Of a stretch of DNA of 64,000 nucleotides, positions 8,537-16,971 are shown in pieces. The translations under genes and the position numbers were made by a program. How positions within the stretch are numbered: the stretch's first letter is position 1; every line of letters starts with the position of its first letter. Below the pieces are notes generated by a model. The model did not search any database and had not been told where the DNA came from. It was given only the letters and a program-made list of their open reading frames with translations. This DNA comes from Henriciella marina (GTDB lineage: Bacteria > Pseudomonadota > Alphaproteobacteria > Caulobacterales > Hyphomonadaceae), in the NCBI RefSeq assembly GCF_027213945.1, contig NZ_JAPWGW010000001.1, positions 992,001 to 1,056,000 of the forward strand. Reading direction: 5' to 3'.

Positions 8537-10320
8537 GAAGTCTCACGGTCATATGTCTTGGCGCTGCAATACTGGCGCAGGCGGCTTCTGCTCAGCAGGA
8601 GCCGCCAATTGTGTCTGGACAGGCAGATGAGATCGACCGTCTCCCCGGAGAGCTCGACAGCTTTGTTCAGGAGGCTATAAATGAAGGCCTGTTGAGACCG
8701 GCCAGACCTCAGTCTGCTGAGACGTCGCCAACCGATCCAGGGCAAACCAGCAGCGAGCAGATAGCGACAAGCGGGCAAGTCACTACCGAAGCGGCTGAAA
8801 CCTCCCCATCGCCGGAACCCGTCACCGCCGCTCCAGTCCGCGTGGAATACCTCTGCCCCGAGACCTCGCCCTACGAATTCACGGAGTTTTCCGACTTCTC
8901 ATCCTATAGTGATCTGGCGCAGTGGCGCGGCTTTCTGGAGGGTGAAGAACGCACCACCGCCCTCGGCCGCCTCATGGCGAAAGCCTATCTGTCGCTTGGC
9001 ATGATCGCGGAAGCACGGTCCGAGATCAAAGGGGATCATGGTCAGGGGGGCGTGGCGCTGCGTCTTCTGACGGATCTGCTAGACCGCGACACCAGGCCTG
9101 ACCTCTCCTTCTTTCGTGACGTTGCCAGTTGCTCTCGCGCAGACGGCGTGTGGCTGGCCGTCGGACAGTTGAAATCGAACGACGCAAACGGCGCAGACCT
9201 GCTCGCGCAGCACTTTGCAGGCTTTCGCGCACTCCCGCTTCGTCTTCGCGCTGACGCCGCCTTCATCATAATCCCTGCGCTCGACCGTCTGGACCGCCCG
9301 ATCCTGTCTGAGCGCCTGATGACGAGCTTTACGGCAGAGGAAATTGCGCAAAGCCGCGAGTTGCAGTTCGTGAAGGCGCTTCAGCGCCTGTCCATGGGCT
9401 CCCCGAGTGCAGCTGAAGACATTCGCGGATATCTTCGCCGCGCACAGTACCGCAATGAGGCGGCCTCCGCCCTTCGCCGCCATGGAAAGGCGATTTCAAG
9501 CGACTTGGAGCGGGAAATCGTCGACTTTTACATTAATGAACTCGGCAATCTGCCGGCTGAAGCCTCAGTTTCCGAGAATCTCGACCTTATCCTGCATGAC
9601 CTCAATAGCGCGGTTGGCTACGACTTGACGTTGCGCCTTGCCGATGTGCCCGCTGCCGCAGGCCCGGAAGCACGCGAGCGCCTTGCGGGGCACTTTGAAG
9701 AGATGCTGGATGAAGACCTGCAAAGCGACGTCTTCCTGATCAATCTGAAGGCCATGGATGCGCTGATGAAGGGCGAGGCACTTCTCGCCGATCGCGAGGG
9801 GACCGAAGCACGATTTGCACGCGCGGCCGCGATCGCGGCCAATCTCGGCCTGCCGTCCATGTCGGCCAAGCTTTCTGAGCGTCTCACACATGATGCCGCG
9901 CTGGCTCTGGCGCAGGCAGAGCTCGCTTTCCGGCTCAAGGACGATGCGACACTGGCCCGTCTCCTGGAAGAGAACCCAGGTAGTGTTGCGATCCGCAAGG
10001 TTGCGCTGATCGATGCGATCAATCGCGGTGACCGTGCGGCTTTTAATCGTCTGGCGCGCGGCATTCCCGAAGATGTCGATACCGCCCTCATGCTGATAGA
10101 GGCGGATGCCGCCGCGGGTCACTGGGTCGTGCCACAACGCTTTTACACGATTGCTGCCAGAAGCGGCGACGAAGAAACCCAGATCCGCGCCCTTCGTGTC
10201 TCTGATGCCCGGCCCGCCCCGGAGGCGCCAGCCGAGGGAGAGATCGCACTGACCGATGTGTCCTCGAGGCTCGAGCGTCTGCGCGAGTCCCTGGGGCCAA
10301 TTCCGACGGAGGTTCGCTGA
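8533..10320 (+). CDS. Secreted alpha-helical repeat protein of the flagellar cluster, function unknown (MotC-like?)
   Basis: I do not recognise a named family with certainty. The 595-residue product starts at a TTG overlapping the motA stop and has a Sec signal peptide (hydrophobic residues 4-18, cleavage near ASAQ). Residues about 25-95 are a Pro/Ser/Thr/Glu-rich low-complexity stretch. The rest is rich in amphipathic helices with Ala/Leu/Arg spacing reminiscent of TPR/Sel1-type solenoids (for example 'LALAQAELAFRLKDDATLAR'). Its stop overlaps the start of flgF. Rhizobial MotC, a periplasmic helical protein needed for motility and encoded near stator genes, is a plausible analogue by position, size class and fold. 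This is inference from context, not from detected similarity. Confidence 0.55.
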   Translation: MRSLTVICLGAAILAQAASAQQEPPIVSGQADEIDRLPGELDSFVQEAINEGLLRPARPQSAETSPTDPGQTSSEQIATSGQVTTEAAETSPSPEPVTAAPVRVEYLCPETSPYEFTEFSDFSSYSDLAQWRGFLEGEERTTALGRLMAKAYLSLGMIAEARSEIKGDHGQGGVALRLLTDLLDRDTRPDLSFFRDVASCSRADGVWLAVGQLKSNDANGADLLAQHFAGFRALPLRLRADAAFIIIPALDRLDRPILSERLMTSFTAEEIAQSRELQFVKALQRLSMGSPSAAEDIRGYLRRAQYRNEAASALRRHGKAISSDLEREIVDFYINELGNLPAEASVSENLDLILHDLNSAVGYDLTLRLADVPAAAGPEARERLAGHFEEMLDEDLQSDVFLINLKAMDALMKGEALLADREGTEARFARAAAIAANLGLPSMSAKLSERLTHDAALALAQAELAFRLKDDATLARLLEENPGSVAIRKVALIDAINRGDRAAFNRLARGIPEDVDTALMLIEADAAAGHWVVPQRFYTIAARSGDEETQIRALRVSDARPAPEAPAEGEIALTDVSSRLERLRESLGPIPTEVR

Positions 10321-11033
10321 TGTCGAACGCAATTTACGCCGCGCTTGCCCGCCAGTCGGGCCTGATGACTGAAATGCAGGTTGTGGCCAACAATCTCGCA
10401 AACTCCAGCACGACTGGTTACAAGTCTGACCGGGCCATCTTTGCCGAGTTTATCGCCGGCGCGCGTAACAATCTCGCCGACCTTTCTATGGGGACGCTGG
10501 CAGGGCACGAATTTGATCTGGAGCAGGGCGGTCTTCGCTTCACAAATGGCACATTCGATCTCGCCATTCAGGGCGAGGGTTACTTCCTGATCGAAACGCC
10601 GCAGGGTGAGCGTCTGACGCGTGCTGGGCACTTCCAGCTGAACGCGCAAGCTGAGCTCATTACCGATACGGGGTTCCGCGTGCTCAATGCGGGTGGCGGG
10701 ACGATCCAGATTCCCGAAGAAGCGACCAATGTCAGCATCGCTGGCGACGGCACAATATCTTTCGATGGGCAGATCATCGACCAGGTAGGCGTGGTCCAGC
10801 CTGAAGGCCAGCTCAGCCGCGCAGGCGACGCCATGTTCGCGGCGGAAGAGGGCTTCCAGCCCGTTGAAGAGCCCCGCGTGGTGCAGGGTGCCCTCGAACA
10901 GTCAAACGTCTCACCGGTTCTGGAGATCGCGCGTATGATCGAAGTGCAGCGCGCCTATGAAGCCGGACAGGCGCTCATTGAACGTGAAGACGACCGGATT
11001 GCGAAATTCATCAGCACTTTACGACAGCTTTAA
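10320..11033 (+). CDS. flgF: Flagellar proximal rod protein FlgF
   Basis: FlgF is a proximal rod subunit in the periplasm. It starts with the rod/hook signature 'NAIYAALARQSGLMTEMQVV' and 'ANNLANSSTTGYKSDR', has the central 'TNGTFDLAIQGEGYFLIETP' motif, and ends with 'IARMIEVQRAYEAGQAL'. The 237-residue length is typical. ATG 10320 overlaps the last base of the previous stop, so translation is probably coupled. flgG follows 30 bases later, the usual flgF-flgG order. Confidence 0.96.
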   Translation: MSNAIYAALARQSGLMTEMQVVANNLANSSTTGYKSDRAIFAEFIAGARNNLADLSMGTLAGHEFDLEQGGLRFTNGTFDLAIQGEGYFLIETPQGERLTRAGHFQLNAQAELITDTGFRVLNAGGGTIQIPEEATNVSIAGDGTISFDGQIIDQVGVVQPEGQLSRAGDAMFAAEEGFQPVEEPRVVQGALEQSNVSPVLEIARMIEVQRAYEAGQALIEREDDRIAKFISTLRQL

Positions 11034-11063
11034 CGCACAGGACGTGGATCGAGGGAGGACCCT

Positions 11064-11849
11064 ATGAAATCACTGCAGATCGCAGCCACGGGCATGGCGG
11101 CACAACAATTACGTGTCGACGTCATCTCGAACAACATCGCCAACATGAGCACGGCCGCCTATCGACCGCGCACGGCAGAGTTCGCCGATCTCATGTACCA
11201 GCAATACCTGACGCCGGGCACGATCTCCTCGCAGGTCGGCACGGTCGTGCCTGCAGGGGTGCAACTTGGCACCGGGGTGAAACCGTCCTCTGTGTCGATG
11301 GAGATCACACAGGGGTCGCTTCGTCAGACCGGGTCGGAACTCGACATTGCGATCGACGGCACAGGCTTTTTCGAAGTCCAGCTGCCGTCCGGCGAGTCTG
11401 CTTACACCCGCGACGGCAAGCTCAACCGTAGTGCTGAAGGCCAGATCGTAACCAAGGATGGGTTTGAGCTAGCTGACGGGATCACCATTCCAGAGGACGC
11501 CCGCCGCATTTCCATCAGCAGTGATGGTGAAGTGGTCGCTTACTTCGCGAACGAAGCCCAGGGTCAGGCCGTCGGCACGATCTCACTGGTGCGCTTCGTC
11601 AACGAGAAGGGTCTCGAAGCCATGGGCGACAACATGTTCCTCGAGACAGAGGCGTCGGGCGCACCCAACCGGCTTGTCCCCGCAACTGAAGGTGTCGGCA
11701 TTCTGCGCCAGGGATATCTCGAAGATTCAGGCGTCGACGTGGTTCAGGAAATCTCCGAGTTGATCGAGGCGCAGCGCGGCTATGAGCTGAACTCGAAAGT
11801 CATCACGGCAGCAGACGAAATGCTCGCCGCCACAACGAGAGTGAGGTAG
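11064..11849 (+). CDS. flgG: Flagellar distal rod protein FlgG
   Basis: FlgG builds the distal rod. The 261-residue sequence carries the diagnostic N-terminus 'KSLQIAATGMAAQQLRVDVI' and 'SNNIANMSTAAYRPR', the 'GSELDIAIDGTGFFEVQLP' core and the C-terminal 'ISELIEAQRGYELNSKVI'. A GGGAGGA ribosome-binding site precedes the ATG. It lies between flgF and flgA, four bases before flgA. Confidence 0.97.
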   Translation: MKSLQIAATGMAAQQLRVDVISNNIANMSTAAYRPRTAEFADLMYQQYLTPGTISSQVGTVVPAGVQLGTGVKPSSVSMEITQGSLRQTGSELDIAIDGTGFFEVQLPSGESAYTRDGKLNRSAEGQIVTKDGFELADGITIPEDARRISISSDGEVVAYFANEAQGQAVGTISLVRFVNEKGLEAMGDNMFLETEASGAPNRLVPATEGVGILRQGYLEDSGVDVVQEISELIEAQRGYELNSKVITAADEMLAATTRVR

Positions 11850-11853
11850 TCCG

Positions 11854-12258
11854 ATGAGCATTGTCGCTACTCTCGCAAGCGGGTTCATGCTTGCGCTCAC
11901 TGCCTCAGGAGCCGTTGTTGCCGAGGACGTCATCCGCTCTGGTGAGGTCATTACGCCGGGAATGCTGATTACCGAAGATGGCACGCCTGTTTTCGACAGC
12001 CCACTCATCGGCCGGGAAGTTCGCCGTACTGTCTATGCGGGGCGCGAAGTGTCGATGGAGAACACCCAGTCGCAGCGTCTTGTGACCCGTAATCAGGTCG
12101 TCACCGTGAAATACATCCGTGGTGGACTGGAAATCTCGACCACCGCACGCGCGATGGAAGAGGGGGGGCTCAACGATACGGTTTCGCTGATCAATACGAA
12201 TTCCCGAAAGATGGTTTCTGGCGTCGTCCAGTCGGGTGGATGGGTGCTGGCACAATGA
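11854..12258 (+). CDS. flgA: Flagellar P-ring assembly chaperone FlgA (short form)
   Basis: FlgA is a periplasmic chaperone for P-ring formation. The 134-residue product has a short signal peptide ('ATLASGFMLALTASGAVVA') and then the SAF-type region: 'SGEVITPGML' and the C-terminal 'GGLNDTVSLINTNSRKMVSG', which is the family signature. It is shorter than the enterobacterial protein (about 219 residues) because it lacks the N-terminal domain, as in many alphaproteobacteria. It sits between flgG and flgH, with its stop overlapping the flgH start. Confidence 0.88.
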   Translation: MSIVATLASGFMLALTASGAVVAEDVIRSGEVITPGMLITEDGTPVFDSPLIGREVRRTVYAGREVSMENTQSQRLVTRNQVVTVKYIRGGLEISTTARAMEEGGLNDTVSLINTNSRKMVSGVVQSGGWVLAQ

Positions 12259-12968
12259 AGAATGCACTCCTCTTTTCCGCACTCACGCTTGGCTGCGTTG
12301 CGTGCACATCCTCGCCATCCAGCCAGCAGGCTCTGATGGCAGCGCCTCCCGCCAGCCCGCCGCCGGTTCAGTCCATGGCTGCTTTCCCCCAGGCGCCGCT
12401 GCACAATGATACCAACTCACTGTGGACGACGTCGGCCAATTCACTGCTCAGCATGCGCCGGGCAAAGTCTGTTGGTGACCTTCTGACCGTCGTCGTTGAA
12501 ATGGACGATCAGGCGAGCATGCAGAACTCGCTGCAGAGCACGCGCGGCACCAATCAGGACTTCAATCTCGATGCGCTGTTTGGACTTCCTGAATGGGCAA
12601 ATGGCGTGCTGCCGGGCGGGGCGAACCTTTCGCCAGGTGTCGACTACAGCCGCAATTCCGCCCTTAACGGCAGTGGCGCGATCAACCGTGCCGAGCAGGT
12701 CACGTTCCGTCTTGCCGCCCGCGTTATCGGGCTTGAGCCGAACGGCAATCTGGTGATCCAGGGCTACCAGCGCACGCGTGTCAGCAATGAAGTGCGCGTG
12801 CTGACCGTAACCGGCGTCATCCGCTCTCAAGACATCACACGCATGAATACGGTGACCTATGAGAAGATTGCCGATGCCCAGCTATCCTATGTAAGTTCAG
12901 GGCAGGCGACAGAGCCTGTACGCGCGGGCTTTGTTCCCAAACTCCTGGACACCATTGTCCCTTTCTAG
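12255..12968 (+). CDS. flgH: Flagellar L-ring lipoprotein FlgH
   Basis: FlgH forms the L-ring in the outer membrane. I choose ATG 12255, which overlaps the flgA stop as ATGA and gives a lipoprotein signal 'MKNALLFSALTLGCVAC' with Cys17 as the likely lipidated residue; an in-frame ATG 15 bases upstream would lie before this signal. The family motif 'SLLSMRRAKSVGDLLTVVVE' and the C-terminus 'QDITRMNTVTYEKIADAQLS' are clear. About 237 residues, normal length. fliL follows after 12 bases. Confidence 0.95.
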   Translation: MKNALLFSALTLGCVACTSSPSSQQALMAAPPASPPPVQSMAAFPQAPLHNDTNSLWTTSANSLLSMRRAKSVGDLLTVVVEMDDQASMQNSLQSTRGTNQDFNLDALFGLPEWANGVLPGGANLSPGVDYSRNSALNGSGAINRAEQVTFRLAARVIGLEPNGNLVIQGYQRTRVSNEVRVLTVTGVIRSQDITRMNTVTYEKIADAQLSYVSSGQATEPVRAGFVPKLLDTIVPF

Positions 12969-12980
12969 AGCCAGCATGAC

Positions 12981-13502
12981 ATGAAGCAGATCATTCCCGG
13001 CATTATTGCCGCCATTTTTGTTGTCCTGGGCGCAGGCGGCGCCTTGTTCATGAAAGGCGCGTTCTCCTCGGGCGGAAATGCATCCGCCAGCGCCGATGGG
13101 CATGAGGCAGAAGGGGGCAGCCATGGTGAGGCCAAAAGTGGTGGTCATGGCGGCAAGTCGAGCGCAGGCATGTCCGGCGACGTGGAATATTACAAGTTCA
13201 GCCGTGAATTCGTCGTTCCGATCACTGAAGGTGAGCGCGTCGACAGCCTCGTCATCATCAACCTAAACCTTGAGATCGACAAGTCAGTTTCCGACCAGGT
13301 TTACGGGATGGAGCCAAAGCTACGCGACAATATCATGAGCACGCTGATCCGGCTGTCGAACGAAGGCAACACGCTGGGCGATCTGACCAATCCGGAAAAC
13401 TATGAGACGATACGCTCCATGATCCTCGCAAACCTCCGTGAGGTTCTGCCAACCGGACTGGAAAATGTACTCATCCTGGATATGGCAAAGCAGCACATCT
13501 AG
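12981..13502 (+). CDS. fliL: Flagellar basal body-associated protein FliL
   Basis: FliL surrounds the stator in the inner membrane. Residues about 4-25 form the single membrane helix. A Gly/Ser/His-rich linker follows (residues about 31-58, GGNASASADGHEAEGGSHGE) and then the periplasmic domain with 'VDSLVIINLNLEIDKSV' and the C-terminal 'LPTGLENVLILDMAKQHI'. At 173 residues it is of usual length. It ends the rightward run that began with the fliM-like gene and is convergent with flgD. Confidence 0.88.
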   Translation: MKQIIPGIIAAIFVVLGAGGALFMKGAFSSGGNASASADGHEAEGGSHGEAKSGGHGGKSSAGMSGDVEYYKFSREFVVPITEGERVDSLVIINLNLEIDKSVSDQVYGMEPKLRDNIMSTLIRLSNEGNTLGDLTNPENYETIRSMILANLREVLPTGLENVLILDMAKQHI

Positions 13503-13515
13503 TGCGCTGCTTTGC
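13485..13515. terminator. Hairpin across the fliL stop codon
   Basis: GCAAAGCAGC (13485-13494) pairs with GCTGCTTTGC (13506-13515); the fliL stop lies between the arms. A T-rich stretch (GTTTCGGTTTT) follows some bases later on the + strand. Position between two convergent genes fits a bidirectional terminator. Confidence 0.5.
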
Positions 13516-13540
13516 GATCCAGTTTCGGTTTTGGAACGGC

Positions 13541-14242
13541 TTATTCGGTGACGCGGCGAACCTGACCAAGGTCGCCTGACAGGCTGGACGAGGTCCCGAT
13601 GCGTAGCTCACCGTTTTCGGTGCCAACATCGGTTACAGTGGTCAGCACTTGAGGTGCGACCGTGCCCAGGAAAGTGTCGCCGGCATAGAGATCGATCCCG
13701 AACTGGTAGATCTCACCAGAAGCTGCGGCACCGCCATTCGAGAAGCGGCCATCCCAGCGTTTGCTCTCCTCATCAATCTTCAGACGGTCACTATAGACGG
13801 CTTCGCCGGATGAGTTTGCGATCGTCAGCACGGCTGCGGTAGCTTCGTTTGGTGCGTCGAAGGAGAAATCTACAGGGTCGCCGGAATAGGGGACCCAGGA
13901 CGACTCGACCGTTACAGACTGTCCCAGCCATTCGCTGGCAAACATGGAATGCAGGTCACCGATCATGCTGGCCATGCTCTTCAGGCTCGTATTCGACTGA
14001 ACCTGCTGTTCGAGCGTCGAGAACGAAGCGAGCTGCTCAACGAACTGCGTCGAGTCGAGCGGCGAAAGCGGATCCTGATGGCGCAGCTGTGCGGTCAGCA
14101 GCTTCAGGAAGTTGTTGAACTCCTCGCCAACAAACTGCGTGCTTCCGCTCTCAGTCTCCTGCGAGCCTGTCGCCTGATTGGACTGCGATGATTGCGCCGA
14201 CTGCGCGATCTGCGTCGTTTGCGCTGCGTTGATAACGCTCAT
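13541..14242 (-). CDS. flgD: Flagellar hook capping protein FlgD
   Basis: FlgD is the scaffold for hook polymerisation. The N-terminal conserved region 'EEFNNFLKLLTAQLRHQDPL' and 'DSTQFVEQLASFSTLEQQVQ' is diagnostic. Residues about 115-190 would form the FlgD Ig-like/tudor region. A Gln/Ser-rich N-terminus precedes it. At 233 residues it is of normal length. It lies 15 bases downstream of fliK on the leftward strand, the usual fliK-flgD pairing. Confidence 0.94.
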   Translation of the reverse strand: MSVINAAQTTQIAQSAQSSQSNQATGSQETESGSTQFVGEEFNNFLKLLTAQLRHQDPLSPLDSTQFVEQLASFSTLEQQVQSNTSLKSMASMIGDLHSMFASEWLGQSVTVESSWVPYSGDPVDFSFDAPNEATAAVLTIANSSGEAVYSDRLKIDEESKRWDGRFSNGGAAASGEIYQFGIDLYAGDTFLGTVAPQVLTTVTDVGTENGELRIGTSSSLSGDLGQVRRVTE

Positions 14243-14257
14243 TCCCGAAACTCCTTC

Positions 14258-15859
14258 CTAGAGTTTGATGTTCAGGCCACTTGCACCGATGGTAATGGGG
14301 GCACGGCGAGCTTGTAGCAGCGCAGGGGCCGGTATGGTCTCGGCCTCAATATCTGCAACTGCAGTGTAATCGATGAATTCAGATGCCTGCTGGTTCTGCG
14401 ATCCGTTCGCTGACCCCTCACTGAAGGTCATGTCGCGTGCAGAGAGGCCATGCTGCTCGAGTGACTGGACGAGATCGAAATGTAGAAGGCGAAGCTGCTT
14501 CATGGCTTCCGGTGTGTCTGCTCTGACTGCGACTTGCTGGAGGCCCTGGGCATCGAACTTGAACTCGATTGAGACGCGCCCGAGTTCCGGCGGGTCCAGC
14601 TGCACCATGATGCGTTCTGGCTTGTCGCCGCCTGCAAGCTTGTTACTGACGATGTCCACGATTTCCTGGGGTGCCGCGACGATTGTTGCCTGCGCGGGCG
14701 TCATCATGGCGCCGAAGCCAGGGGCGCCTGCGACGGGCGCCGCAGCGGCTATGGGGGCAGCCGCAGGAGCTGCTGCAAGCGAAAGGGTTGGCGCCTGTTG
14801 ACCGCTATCGCCTATGCTCGTCGACTGCGCGCTGATCTCCAGGCCGCCACTGAGGAAAGACGCGTTCTCCATCTTGCGATCAACAGCAAGCTGCGGAATG
14901 TCTGTGGCGGCCCGGGTATCTGCCCGTTCCACACGCGGTGCCTCTTTTGCGACTTCGCCATCGCGCGCGGGGCGCGCCGGCAGATCAGAAGCAGGCGCGC
15001 CGTTCAGTCTGCCAGAATTCCGGTTGGTCGCTTGCGACGAAGGGTTAAGCGAGGCCATCACGAGATCTGGTCGGCCAGGCGCCTCACTGCCTTTTATCTG
15101 TGCTTCTGTTGCACCGACGTTGTCTCTGCGATCTGCTTTATCAGCTTTAAGCGCGGCGACATCCTCAACAGCGATATCAGAGGCTTTGGTGCCCTCGACG
15201 GCGCCGCGACTGACCGTATCTACGTCGGCGGCTACACCCTCCGAAGTCTTGCCCTCAATACGTGCAGTCGACGTATCTTCCTCGGCCAGACCGCCGTCGA
15301 TTTTGCTAACAGGCGGTCGCGCAATATCTGTTGCTTCTGTTCCGGCCTTGGCGGGTATCGCCTCCAGCGGCGCCTCGCCCGTCGGGACACCCTGAGCCCT
15401 GGTTTCAGCTTGAACCTCAATATTTTCTGAGGTCTGGCCAAGCTGGCGTTCCGGATCAGCATTGAGCATATCAGGCTTGGCAGGCTCGTCAGCTAGATCG
15501 CCGACAGCTTCGAGATCAGCTTCGTTCAGCGCTGGCGCTGGCGTTGTCGCTGTGACCGCTGCGACTTCAGGGGCTTTGTCTTCGGCCGGTGCTTCGCTGT
15601 TTTCGTTGGGGGCACCTTCACGCTCGCTAGCGGTCAGTTCTTCTTCGCCTGCGTGTTGATGGACTGAAAGAGAAAGAATGCTTGCATGGGCAGACCCGTC
15701 CCTCCGTTCGCCATCTTCTTCTGAGGAATGATTTCCAGCGCGACCTTCAGTTTCGAGAACTTCGGTGAAAGCTTTGCCGCGGCCTGATGGCGAGGCTTCA
15801 CTGCGCGCTTGCGCCGGTTCGGCCAGAAGCGGGCCCAATGGTCCAATGGCTACGGGCAT
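14258..15859 (-). CDS. fliK: Flagellar hook-length control protein FliK
   Basis: FliK acts as the molecular ruler that switches export specificity through FlhB. The 533-residue protein is mostly low complexity and Ala/Glu/Asp/Pro-rich, as expected. The C-terminal domain is conserved: 'VQLDPPELGRVSIEFKFD' near residue 418, then 'ALRADTPEAMK'-like and 'LRLLHFDLVQSLEQHGL' segments. The long disordered N-terminus carries many acidic residues. It is transcribed with flgD and is divergent from the flgJ-like gene. Confidence 0.88.
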   Translation of the reverse strand: MPVAIGPLGPLLAEPAQARSEASPSGRGKAFTEVLETEGRAGNHSSEEDGERRDGSAHASILSLSVHQHAGEEELTASEREGAPNENSEAPAEDKAPEVAAVTATTPAPALNEADLEAVGDLADEPAKPDMLNADPERQLGQTSENIEVQAETRAQGVPTGEAPLEAIPAKAGTEATDIARPPVSKIDGGLAEEDTSTARIEGKTSEGVAADVDTVSRGAVEGTKASDIAVEDVAALKADKADRRDNVGATEAQIKGSEAPGRPDLVMASLNPSSQATNRNSGRLNGAPASDLPARPARDGEVAKEAPRVERADTRAATDIPQLAVDRKMENASFLSGGLEISAQSTSIGDSGQQAPTLSLAAAPAAAPIAAAAPVAGAPGFGAMMTPAQATIVAAPQEIVDIVSNKLAGGDKPERIMVQLDPPELGRVSIEFKFDAQGLQQVAVRADTPEAMKQLRLLHFDLVQSLEQHGLSARDMTFSEGSANGSQNQQASEFIDYTAVADIEAETIPAPALLQARRAPITIGASGLNIKL

Positions 15860-15868
15860 TCAGTGTCC

Positions 15869-15901
15869 TTGGTTAACTCTGATTAGCGCTCTCTTAACCA
15901 A
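15869..15901. promoter_or_regulatory. Inverted TTGGTTAA/TTAACCAA repeat between fliK and flgJ-like (CtrA half-site-like)
   Basis: TTGGTTAA (15869-15876) and TTAACCAA (15894-15901) are perfect 8-base inverted arms 17 bases apart, in the divergent promoter region. Each arm resembles the TTAACCAT half-site of the alphaproteobacterial cell-cycle regulator CtrA. A third TTAAC occurs near 15930. The arrangement is not the classical TTAA-N7-TTAA. Confidence 0.35.
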
Positions 15902-15994
15902 ATCTGCCCCACCACAAGTAAAAGCGGATTTAACGCTGGCAGAAAAATCGATGCCGCCCGACGCCGGGGTGCGCTGAATGAAGGGAGGCAGAAC

Positions 15995-16438
15995 ATGATC
16001 CCTCTTAAAGTACTGACGCCGAATGCCGAGCAGCTTGCGCCAGCAAGACGCAAAGCGGCCACGCCTCCGCCATTGCCGTCAGCGCGCGCGCCTGAACCCG
16101 CCCGCCCTGCCGCATCCTCGCGCGCGCAATCTACATATAGCCCACCTGTGCAGCCTGTTCGCGCGTCAACCGCGCAATCGGCAACGGCCAGTGCATCATC
16201 CGACAATAATTCTGATGTGAATGTTCGCTTCGAGCAGATGCTCTGGGCCGAAATGCTCCGACATACAGGGCTTGAGGAAGCTTTCTCCAGCGTTGGCGGC
16301 GAAGGCGCTGCCGCGTTCACCCAGTTTGCCGTCGAAGCCATCGCACGTGATCTCGCTGAGAAACACCCGCTGGGCCTTAACGCTGTCGATCGGGCGGTAG
16401 AGGCTTATGAGATGTCCAGAACTGTTGGAGACACCTGA
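15995..16438 (+). CDS. flgJ: FlgJ-like rod-binding protein
   Basis: This matches the N-terminal rod-binding (capping) domain of FlgJ and lacks the muramidase domain, as usual in alphaproteobacteria. The conserved core is at about residues 75-135: 'RFEQMLWAEMLRHTGLEEAF', then 'EGAAAFTQFAVEAIARDLA' and 'HPLGL'. Residues 1-65 are Pro/Ala-rich and probably disordered. GGGAGG precedes the ATG. Its stop overlaps the start of the next gene (TGATG). Confidence 0.75.
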   Translation: MIPLKVLTPNAEQLAPARRKAATPPPLPSARAPEPARPAASSRAQSTYSPPVQPVRASTAQSATASASSDNNSDVNVRFEQMLWAEMLRHTGLEEAFSSVGGEGAAAFTQFAVEAIARDLAEKHPLGLNAVDRAVEAYEMSRTVGDT

Positions 16439-16821
16439 TGACTGTGCAGGCCGACCCAGACGCCATTTTGAGTAACCTTCTGGAGCTTCTGGAAGCAGAG
16501 CATGAAGCGTTGAAGGCGGGGCAGGCTGGCGAGGCCAGCCGTTTGCTTCAGCCAAAGATGGAAGCCATGCAGGCCTTCGACGCGCTTGTCGAAGACCCCA
16601 CGCGCCTGCGCGGTGTGGCAGATGTTAAAGTCCGGATGGAGCGCATTGTCCGCCTCGCGACGGAAAACGCAAATCTCTTTTCGGCCGTACGTAACGGCGT
16701 TGGCCAGGCTGTCACACGCGTGAGCGATTCAAGCGCCCAATCCTATGTCGGCGCCTACACGGCTGCTGGGGAAAAAACAGCATTTTCGAAGGCAACTGGC
16801 GGCTACGCAAAAAAAGCCTGA
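16438..16821 (+). CDS. FlgN-like flagellar chaperone (tentative)
   Basis: This 127-residue helical protein has an N-terminal 'LLELLEAEHEALKAGQAGEA' helix and a C-terminal 'YTAAGEKT' segment, the general layout of FlgN, the export chaperone of FlgK and FlgL. The start overlaps the flgJ-like stop, so the two genes are coupled. Flagellin follows 150 bases later. Assignment rests on size, helical pattern and context. It could be another flagellar chaperone. Confidence 0.6.
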   Translation: MTVQADPDAILSNLLELLEAEHEALKAGQAGEASRLLQPKMEAMQAFDALVEDPTRLRGVADVKVRMERIVRLATENANLFSAVRNGVGQAVTRVSDSSAQSYVGAYTAAGEKTAFSKATGGYAKKA

Positions 16822-16971
16822 GCCAGTTAACCGATTGTCCATGAGTGTCCCCTAATCAGGGCTCATAACCAAGATTGGTTCAGGACAAATACCTGCTGTC
16901 AGGATGACATGAGTTGGAACTTCGAGGTCGGGTCCCACCGGCTCGATCTGGAACTTAAAAGGGGATAACTG

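Noticed and set aside
16872-16895. Possible sigma-54 promoter before flagellin (AGG-N10-GC)
   Set aside because: The spacing fits but the bases after GG do not match CACG, so support is too weak.
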